Shown one piece after another: positions 56,629 through 64,000 of a stretch of DNA of 64,000 nt. The DNA lies in the NCBI RefSeq assembly GCF_000368085.1, contig NZ_KB849239.1, positions 1,521,082 to 1,585,081 of the forward strand. The letters are read 5' to 3'. The stretch is from Acinetobacter nosocomialis NIPH 2119. Lineage in GTDB: Bacteria; Pseudomonadota; Gammaproteobacteria; Pseudomonadales; Moraxellaceae. A program made the translations under genes and the position numbers. Under the pieces are notes generated by a model. That model ran no database searches. It was not told the DNA's origin and saw only the letters and a program-made list of their open reading frames with translations. Numbering within the stretch: position 1 is the first letter of the stretch; the number at the start of each line of letters is the position of its first letter.

Positions 56629-58338
56629 TTAGTGAGCACTTTCACGCCATTGCTGACTTCTTGCCATAATTTTTCTGGTAAATAACCAATGAATGAGTTT
56701 TACAACACATGAGGTGGTTAAAATCAAAATGCTCATCGCAACAGCAGCAACCGTGTCTCCCGCATCATCCATATTTAAAACCGCCACCGCCGCTAAACTG
56801 GTGTCTGGTGAATAAAGGAAAATCGCGGCCGACACAGTGGTCATGGCATTCACAAAAATATAGACCGATACATCGCACAACGCTGGAAAACACATAGGCA
56901 AATATACTTTCCAAAAGGTTTTCCACTTCGATGTTCCTAGAGTTTCCGCCGCCTGATCGAGCTGTAGCGGAATCTGTTTAATGGCATTGGTTAAAGTGAG
57001 GTGTGGCACAGTGTAATAATGCACAATGGTTGAAATCACCAAAATGGTCATGGTTCCATACAGCACATTTAACGGGTTGCTTTGCTGGTTAAAAAACAAA
57101 ATGTAGGCAATACCTAGAACTAATCCCGGCACAGCAAGAGGTAATAAAACCAAAGCTTGCACATAGTTCTTAATGAGTGGATGTGCTTTAAAACGTTCGG
57201 TTAATAACGCCACCATAAAAATGAGTGCTGTTCCAAAAACCGTACTAAAGAGTGCCATACGAACCGAGTTAAAATACGCCGCCCAACCACCACCATCGAC
57301 ATATTCAAAACTGTAATGTGCCAAGGTCAAAGACAAATCATAAGGCCAAGACTGAATAAATGACGCCAGCACAGCTGTAAAGATAATCAGTAAAATTGCA
57401 CCTGAAACCAAACCACAAAATAGGCTCAGAACGACTTCAAGTTTTTTATTCGGTGCTGAAACATAAGGTTTAGCCTGAAAGGCTTGAAACCGTGCATGGC
57501 GTTTGCTTTGTATTCGATCGAAAATAAAGACAAACACTGCTGGTAGCAATAACAAGATGGAAATTACCGCCCCCATACTCATGTTTTGCTGACCAATAAT
57601 CTGTTTATAGACATCAAGCGCCATCATGTTAAATGAACCGCCAATGACTTTCGGAATTCCGAAATCGGTTAATACATAAATAAAAGCCACTAGACTTGCG
57701 CTGATGAGTCCATACCGAATTGCAGGTAGCGTGACGTGGTAATGGGTCTTCCAGATATTTTTGCCGAGCGACAAAGATGCCTCAATTAAACGCTGATCGA
57801 CACTGCGAAAAGACACCATCATCAATATCAAAATTGCTGGAAATAGCCAAAAGCAGTAACTGATTAAAATACCGATTGGGCCATAAATTTGTATATCGCC
57901 CAGTAAAGGCTTTAATACGCCTTGCTTACCAAACAAATAAACCAATGCTAAAGAAGGCAAAAGTGATGGCGCTAAAATGGGTAAAAAAGCCACCAGTTTA
58001 AAGAAGTTTTTACCCTTTATATTTACATTGGTGAGTGCAAAAGCATAAATACTGGCAATCAATACTGTAATGACAGTAGCAGCACAAGCAACCCACACTG
58101 AGTTAAATACGGAACTAAGTAAAGCTGGACTACCAAAATAATGATAAAAATTTTCAAGACCAACAAAATTTTGATTTTCATCAAAAAATGCAGTTTCAAA
58201 CAGCATGATTAATGGAGCAATAATCACTAAAGTCAAAGCAATTGCAACACTTGCTAAAGCAATATTTGATCTTAATGAATATTCAGTTTTTCGACGCGGC
58301 TGTGTTTTTAAAACCGCTGAAGCAGCTTCATTTAACAT
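56629..58338 (-). CDS. 2-aminoethylphosphonate ABC transporter permease, two fused halves
   Basis: 569 aa with two sets of about six helices, each with an EAA loop: EASLSLGKNIWKTHYHVTLP in the first half and QAAETLGTSKWKTFWKVYLP in the second. This is the single-chain equivalent of PhnU plus PhnV. Overlaps the ATPase gene by seven bases. Confidence 0.9.
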   Translation of the reverse strand: MLNEAASAVLKTQPRRKTEYSLRSNIALASVAIALTLVIIAPLIMLFETAFFDENQNFVGLENFYHYFGSPALLSSVFNSVWVACAATVITVLIASIYAFALTNVNIKGKNFFKLVAFLPILAPSLLPSLALVYLFGKQGVLKPLLGDIQIYGPIGILISYCFWLFPAILILMMVSFRSVDQRLIEASLSLGKNIWKTHYHVTLPAIRYGLISASLVAFIYVLTDFGIPKVIGGSFNMMALDVYKQIIGQQNMSMGAVISILLLLPAVFVFIFDRIQSKRHARFQAFQAKPYVSAPNKKLEVVLSLFCGLVSGAILLIIFTAVLASFIQSWPYDLSLTLAHYSFEYVDGGGWAAYFNSVRMALFSTVFGTALIFMVALLTERFKAHPLIKNYVQALVLLPLAVPGLVLGIAYILFFNQQSNPLNVLYGTMTILVISTIVHYYTVPHLTLTNAIKQIPLQLDQAAETLGTSKWKTFWKVYLPMCFPALCDVSVYIFVNAMTTVSAAIFLYSPDTSLAAVAVLNMDDAGDTVAAVAMSILILTTSCVVKLIHWLFTRKIMARSQQWRESAH

Positions 58339-59534
58339 AGTGCGTACCCTTGTTCGTCAAAGACATGAATGAGCTGATTAGGCACTTTTATAAACATGAG
58401 TTCTTGCAAAGATTTGAACTTGGTATTTTCAATTTCAATTTGCAAAAAATGTTTTGCTTGCTCAATTCCATCGATATGAATAGTGCAAAACAAACGACGT
58501 TTGGCACCTAAAAATTCTGTGCTTAATACTTTAACTGGCAAATACAACGACTCTTTATCACTACCAAAATCATCAACCAACTCGACAGCTTCGGGTCTAA
58601 AACCAATGTTGTAGCTTTGCCCTGCTTTAAGTTTTTGCTGTTCCAAATTCAGAGGAATAAAACCCAAAACCTCGAGCTGATTAACGACCGAACAAGTGGC
58701 TGCCAAAAAGTTCATGGTGCCAATAAACTTTGCAACGAATTGGGTTTGCGGCTTGTAATAAATATTGTGCGGCGTATCAATTTGCTCAATGACGCCATGA
58801 TTCATCACCACCACACGGTCAGAAATGCTTAATGCTTCTTCTTGGTCGTGTGTGACCATAATAGTTGGCAAATTAAGCTGTGATTGAATCGAACGAATCT
58901 TTTGTCTTAGGTTCAGACGTACCTGAGCATCAAGTGCAGAAAGCGGTTCATCTAGCAGTAAAATATCAGGCTTCGGTGCAATTGCCCGAGCAAGCGCAAC
59001 ACGTTGCTGCTGCCCGCCCGACAATTGATTTGGATATTTTTTTGCAATATCTGGTAATTCAATCAGCTCTAATAACTGCTGAACTCGTTGACTACGCTGT
59101 GCTTTATCCCACTTTTTTTTATCTAAGCCGAAAGCAATATTTTCTTCGACGTTTAAGTTTGGAAATAACGCATAGTTCTGAAACACAATACCACAGTGAC
59201 GCTTTTCAGCACTGAGCAACGTAATGTCTGCGCCCTTTTTTATGACTTTTCCATAATCAGGTTTTTCTAGACCCGCAATTATCCGTAATAATGTAGTTTT
59301 ACCGCACCCTGAAGGCCCCAAAAAGCTCACGAACTCGCCAGCTTTCAGGTCTAAATTAATATGCGTTAGGGCCTGAAAGTGTTGGAACTTTTTTTGTATA
59401 TCCACCACTTCTAAAACCGACGGGCCATGTTCAGGATATTTATATGTCGTTAATGACGATAATAAATGCCCTGCTAACTCGCCTTTTGGGTTTTGACCTA
59501 GCAGCGATGATTGCAATGACGAAGGAATTTGCAT
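58332..59534 (-). CDS. phnT: 2-aminoethylphosphonate ABC transporter ATP-binding protein
   Basis: 400 aa. Walker A GPSGCGKTT, signature LSGGQQQRVALARA, Walker B ILLLDEPLSALD, and a C-terminal TOBE-like regulatory domain. ATG 59534 with AAGGG eight bases upstream is preferred over the longer frame from 59627, which runs back into the binding-protein gene. Confidence 0.9.
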   Translation of the reverse strand: MQIPSSLQSSLLGQNPKGELAGHLLSSLTTYKYPEHGPSVLEVVDIQKKFQHFQALTHINLDLKAGEFVSFLGPSGCGKTTLLRIIAGLEKPDYGKVIKKGADITLLSAEKRHCGIVFQNYALFPNLNVEENIAFGLDKKKWDKAQRSQRVQQLLELIELPDIAKKYPNQLSGGQQQRVALARAIAPKPDILLLDEPLSALDAQVRLNLRQKIRSIQSQLNLPTIMVTHDQEEALSISDRVVVMNHGVIEQIDTPHNIYYKPQTQFVAKFIGTMNFLAATCSVVNQLEVLGFIPLNLEQQKLKAGQSYNIGFRPEAVELVDDFGSDKESLYLPVKVLSTEFLGAKRRLFCTIHIDGIEQAKHFLQIEIENTKFKSLQELMFIKVPNQLIHVFDEQGYALC

Positions 59535-59556
59535 AATGAGGCCCTTATCTAAAAGA

Positions 59557-60594
59557 TCACTTTTCAAAGCGCTTTGACCATTCAGCCAAAATACGTTCAC
59601 GCTGCTCGGCCGCCCAATAAAAATCATTTTTTACGAGCATTTGAGGAAGATTTTTTGGGAAGTCCATGGTGGTATTTTCAATGCCTTTATAAGCCACCAT
59701 TGAAAAGTTATGTGCATAAGCTTCATTTGCTGCTTTGCTTACCGACCAATTTATAAATTTTTGTGCGCTACTTAATTTTTTAGTTCCTTTCACAATTGCT
59801 GAGGCTTCCATTTCCCAGCCTAAACCTTCAGTTGGATAAACCACTTCTAAAGGTGCACCTTCTGCTTTTAATTTAAATGCCGGATAACCGAAAGAAACAC
59901 CAATTGGGATTTCACCCTGTGCCGCCATTTTGCAAGGTTTGGAACCTGAATGAGGATATTGTGAAATGTTTTTATCTAAAGCCTGCATATAGTCCCATGC
60001 CTGCTTTTCACCCCAAATTTGCATCCAAGCTGTGACATCCAAATAGCCTGTTCCACTTGAGGCTGGATTTGGCATCACAATCAGGTTTTTATAAATTGGA
60101 TTGGTTAAATCTTTCCAAGTTTTTGGAATTGGTAACTTACGCTTTTCTAATTCAACTTTATTGACACAAATTGCAGACTCCCATGCATCCATACCCGTCC
60201 AAGTCGGTACAGGTTTTTGGCTGACAAATTCCGGTTTTAAGTTTTGAATGCCTTCAGGTTTAAAAGGCTCAAGCATGTCTTTCTTTTCCATGACCAGCAA
60301 ACTGGTTAAAGCCACACCAAAAACCACATCCGCTTGAGGATTTTTCTGCTCTGCCAAAAGTTTAGCGGTAATCACACCTGTTGAATCACGTACCCATTTT
60401 ACTTTCAGTTCAGGATAGGCTTTGTGTAATTCCTCTTGGTATTGCTTCAGCTGGTCGGCTTCCACTGCCGTATAGACTGTAATTTCTTCTGATTGTTTTG
60501 ATGTTGCTGATGAACATCCCATCTGAATAGCGACCACTACACCTAAAACTGATGCAGTACCGAGTTTAATTGTCTGTTGAACGTACTGTTTCAT
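59557..60594 (-). CDS. phnS: 2-aminoethylphosphonate-binding lipoprotein
   Basis: 345 aa from ATG 60594: short basic start, hydrophobic segment and lipobox IQMGC, so membrane-anchored rather than free periplasmic. Then EEITVYTAVEADQLKQYQEEL, typical of Fe3+/AEP-type binding proteins. An upstream TTG frame (60636) would hide the signal peptide. Delivers substrate to the fused permease. Confidence 0.88.
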   Translation of the reverse strand: MKQYVQQTIKLGTASVLGVVVAIQMGCSSATSKQSEEITVYTAVEADQLKQYQEELHKAYPELKVKWVRDSTGVITAKLLAEQKNPQADVVFGVALTSLLVMEKKDMLEPFKPEGIQNLKPEFVSQKPVPTWTGMDAWESAICVNKVELEKRKLPIPKTWKDLTNPIYKNLIVMPNPASSGTGYLDVTAWMQIWGEKQAWDYMQALDKNISQYPHSGSKPCKMAAQGEIPIGVSFGYPAFKLKAEGAPLEVVYPTEGLGWEMEASAIVKGTKKLSSAQKFINWSVSKAANEAYAHNFSMVAYKGIENTTMDFPKNLPQMLVKNDFYWAAEQRERILAEWSKRFEK

Positions 60595-60659
60595 CTGCAA
60601 ACCATCGAATGCAATTATTTGATGATCGTATTTCAACAGCTTTATATGACAGTTTAATT

Positions 60660-60679
60660 AATCTGGTTTAAACCAGATT
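60660..60679. promoter_or_regulatory. GntR-type operator upstream of the transport genes
   Basis: AATCTGGTTTAAACCAGATT, perfect palindrome between the end of the GntR gene and phnS. Same 20 bp as at 55347-55366. Confidence 0.75.
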
Positions 60680-60685
60680 GTATTT

Positions 60686-61408
60686 TTATGCTCGCGCTTC
60701 GAAATGTAAATCTAAAACATCATGTAGCCAATATTCTTGGTCAACATCGGTAATCACGCCTTCTTCATTTCTGTTGCTACGGCAAATATATAAACCCAGT
60801 GCCCCAACATTCACATGCAGTGCTTTAGCCTGTTGTTCAGATAAAGCAGTTGGATACAGGTTAATGTCAGCTCGGGTGATATGGCAGTCATATTGATTTG
60901 CCATGAGTAAAGTAATGGATTGCTTAAGATCATGAGTTAAAAACTCAGGGAAAAGTTCGGCATTCACCCGTAAATGCTCAACCAAAACAGGGCGACCATT
61001 AATACAACGACGTCGCCAAACTGAATAAATCGGATGCCCTTTTTCAACTTTTAAATGCTTGGCATCCCAAGAAGTAGCCTGAGTCAGTTCACTCGAAATT
61101 ACTTCTGTAGATGGTTCATAGCCTTGTTCAATCACAAACTGGTTAAAGTTTTTTGTCGATTGCGGATGATAAATAATACGAGGAGAACGAACATACCAAC
61201 CACGGCGGTCTAGTCGATAAATCAAACCATCAGTTTCCAAAGCCAGTAAAGCTTCACGTGCAGCCACACGAGTGGTTTGGAACTGTTCAGAAAGCACTCT
61301 TTCTGATGGGAGTTTTGCGTGGGCTTCTAATACGCCAGATTCAATATCATGGGCAATTGCATCGCGAATAGGAATATATTTAGGTATGCGTGCTTGGTCC
61401 TGTTCCAT
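60686..61408 (-). CDS. phnR: GntR-family regulator (HutC/UTRA type) of the phosphonate cluster
   Basis: 240 aa. N-terminal winged helix KLPSERVLSEQFQTTRVAAREALLALETDGLIYR and a C-terminal UTRA ligand domain (HPIYSVWRRRCINGRPVLVEHLRV). First gene of the leftward cluster. The two identical palindromes are its probable binding sites; the inducer is likely 2-aminoethylphosphonate or a derivative. Confidence 0.88.
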   Translation of the reverse strand: MEQDQARIPKYIPIRDAIAHDIESGVLEAHAKLPSERVLSEQFQTTRVAAREALLALETDGLIYRLDRRGWYVRSPRIIYHPQSTKNFNQFVIEQGYEPSTEVISSELTQATSWDAKHLKVEKGHPIYSVWRRRCINGRPVLVEHLRVNAELFPEFLTHDLKQSITLLMANQYDCHITRADINLYPTALSEQQAKALHVNVGALGLYICRSNRNEEGVITDVDQEYWLHDVLDLHFEARA

Positions 61409-61542
61409 ACAAACTTAGAATTTATAAATAAAGAAATTAATAGCAATATACTGAAAAAATGTGACAAAAGCTTTTATTAATGCTGATCTTTTAAGCAAAA
61501 CAATCTCTTAATCTATTACATCCTACTTAAATTCTTATATAA

Positions 61543-61568
61543 AAAAAGAGCATTTTCATGCTCTTTTT
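61543..61568 (-). terminator. Terminator of pobA
   Basis: AAAAAGAGCAT (61543-61553) with ATGCTCTTTTT (61558-61568), 4-nt loop, 16 bp beyond the pobA stop. Confidence 0.85.
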
Positions 61569-61584
61569 ACTTTTTATTTAGCCT

Positions 61585-62814
<1,230 letters not shown>

Positions 62815-62894
62815 TCATCCTGACTTTTAAATTACTGGCTTTAACTTTTGTTCACTATGTATCCAAGACGAAAATAACCGTTTATCATTTAGTT

Positions 62895-62911
62895 TGTCCG
62901 AATAGCGGACA
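62895..62911. promoter_or_regulatory. Candidate PobR operator
   Basis: TGTCCG-AATAG-CGGACA, perfect 6-bp arms in the 141-bp pobA-pobR gap. Confidence 0.6.
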
Positions 62912-62940
62912 GAAACAATCAAAATAACAGGAATGAAAGG

Positions 62941-63756
62941 ATGCCTTCTCTCGATGCTTTTCTAGAGCACCCAAACTCGCATGAGAAAATACGTCAAGAT
63001 GACTACATTGCAGGGTTAGCAAAAGGCTTGGCTTTACTGGAAGCTTTTGGAACAGATCGGCAACGACTCAATGTCACTCAAGTGGCCGAGCGAACCGGTA
63101 TTAGTCGTACAGCGGCAAGGCGTTACCTAAAAACTTTAAAATACTTAGGCTATTTAGAAACCGATGAACATTACTTTTGGCTCACTCATCGTGTGCTGCG
63201 CTTTTCGAGTTCTTATCTAAGCTCTGCCCACCTGCCTAAAGTTACTCAATCATTTTTAAACCTTTTGTGTGCACAGACATCTCTTACTTTTTCAATTGTG
63301 GTGTTAGACGATAACGAAGTGGTGCCGATTGCCCGTAGTTATTTACCACAGCAAGATAATTTACGTGTCAGCCCTTATGGTATGCATTTAGGAAACCGAC
63401 TCCCTGCCCATGCCACTTCCACAGGTAAAGTATTGCTGGCAGCACTACCCGAAGAAACTCAACATGCATGGGTAAAAACTTACGGTTTAAAGCGCTTAAC
63501 ACCATTTACTATAGTAGATGAATCAAAATTTTTTGAAGTGCTTAAGGGTATTTCGTTATCGGATTATTGTCTTTCCAAAGAAGAACATGAGCTTGGTGTG
63601 ATTGCGATTGCAGTGCCCGTATTTAACGCCCAAGGTCAAGCTATTGCTGCGCTTAACTGCATGTCTCAAACTAACCGTGTACAAGAAGATTATTTGGTTC
63701 AGCAAATTTTGCCATTGCTACGCAACACGGCAAATGAACTTAGAAATGTGATTTAA
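62941..63756 (+). CDS. pobR: IclR-family activator of pobA
   Basis: 271 aa. HTH LNVTQVAERTGISRTAARRYLKTLKYLGYLE and effector domain with LPAHATSTGKVLLAALPEE. Divergent partner of pobA, as in other Acinetobacter, where PobR activates pobA with 4-hydroxybenzoate. Confidence 0.92.
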   Translation: MPSLDAFLEHPNSHEKIRQDDYIAGLAKGLALLEAFGTDRQRLNVTQVAERTGISRTAARRYLKTLKYLGYLETDEHYFWLTHRVLRFSSSYLSSAHLPKVTQSFLNLLCAQTSLTFSIVVLDDNEVVPIARSYLPQQDNLRVSPYGMHLGNRLPAHATSTGKVLLAALPEETQHAWVKTYGLKRLTPFTIVDESKFFEVLKGISLSDYCLSKEEHELGVIAIAVPVFNAQGQAIAALNCMSQTNRVQEDYLVQQILPLLRNTANELRNVI

Positions 63757-63766
63757 ATAGACTTAG

Positions 63767-63800
63767 AAACTCTTGTTATCAATTAGAGATACAAGAGTTT
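63767..63800. terminator. Terminator between pobR and azoR
   Basis: AAACTCTTGT (63767-63776) with ACAAGAGTTT (63791-63800), 14-nt loop. Confidence 0.7.
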
Positions 63801-63812
63801 CAACCCATAATT

Positions 63813-64000
63813 TTAAATAGCGAATTCTTTAACTTGCTGGCTTGCCAGATCTAATGCCTTGCTGCGATAAGCTTGCATGTCTAAGCCTTCTGCATAAATA
63901 AAATCGACGTCATGAATGCCCATTAGCCCTAACACTGCTTTGAGATAAGGCGTGACTGCCTCAGTTTCTTGGCCAACATGAATACCACCCCGACTACTTA
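63813..64000 (-). CDS. azoR: FMN-dependent NADH-azoreductase, C-terminal part
   Basis: The window holds only the last 61 codons, with stop at 63813-63815. [26 protein letters not shown] and [12 protein letters not shown] match the AzoR C-terminus. Quinone/azo reductase using NADH and FMN. The 5' part is beyond the right edge. Confidence 0.82.
   Translation of the reverse strand, partial: SSRGGIHVGQETEAVTPYLKAVLGLMGIHDVDFIYAEGLDMQAYRSKALDLASQQVKEFAI

Overview
The window is an Acinetobacter chromosome segment, most likely from the A. baumannii/calcoaceticus group. The evidence is the low GC content with very AT-rich intergenic DNA, a dca (dicarboxylate beta-oxidation) cluster with DcaP-type porins, a pobA-pobR pair, a KatE-type large catalase beside a KGG-repeat hydrophilin, and a C4-type structured RNA of the kind known from Acinetobacter. 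The exact species cannot be fixed by reading alone. I see no tRNA, rRNA, insertion sequence, CRISPR array or antibiotic resistance gene.

Layout. 1-10.4 kb looks like a stress and envelope region of mostly small genes. It holds a KGG/Arg-Asp repeat hydrophilin (partial), an SDR aldehyde reductase, KatE, a haem-oxygenase-like diiron protein, a divergent CinA/PncC protein, a 73-residue Gln/Asn-rich peptide, several small unknown proteins, two small lipoproteins, and a C4-like RNA followed by a 35-codon ORF. 10.4-14.9 kb carries a LysR regulator with a divergent SGNH hydrolase, a DcaP-like porin and a methyltransferase. 14.9-24 kb is the leucine/isovalerate (liu) pathway: acyl-CoA ligase and TetR regulator on the minus strand, and liuABCDE on the plus strand, leading to acetyl-CoA and acetoacetate. 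24-32.5 kb has a LysR regulator with a divergent fused indolepyruvate ferredoxin oxidoreductase, then a thioesterase, a long acyl-CoA dehydrogenase and a PaaI-type thioesterase.

32.5-45.9 kb is the dca region. A leftward operon dcaA-K-I-J-P ends in an MFS gene broken by an in-frame TGA. The divergent rightward operon is dcaE-SDR-dcaH-dcaF, followed by an IclR regulator and an intact relative of the broken MFS gene. Together they encode a porin, permease, CoA-transferase, acyl-CoA dehydrogenase, hydratase, 3-hydroxyacyl-CoA dehydrogenase and thiolase: a complete route for adipate-like diacids. 45.9-53.1 kb is a second acyl-CoA island with several members paralogous to dca: a flavin monooxygenase, a hydratase, an IclR regulator, a CaiB/BaiF CoA-transferase, an acyl-CoA dehydrogenase interrupted by TAA at codon 17, and an MFS permease. 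Palindromes of the form TTTCGxx-N-xxCGAAA sit in both islands and abut the -10 boxes of both IclR genes.

53.1-61.4 kb begins with four consecutive long hairpins. It continues as a complete 2-aminoethylphosphonate cluster: phnX, phnW, a TIGR03364-type oxidase, a fused ABC permease, an ATPase, a binding lipoprotein and a GntR regulator, with two identical 20-bp palindromic operators. 61.5-64 kb has pobA and pobR with a candidate operator between them, and the 3' end of an azoreductase gene.

The items most worth checking are the C4-like RNA with its small ORF, the low-complexity stress proteins, the two nonsense-broken paralogues, the duplicated acyl-CoA module with its palindromic operators, and the four-hairpin block.
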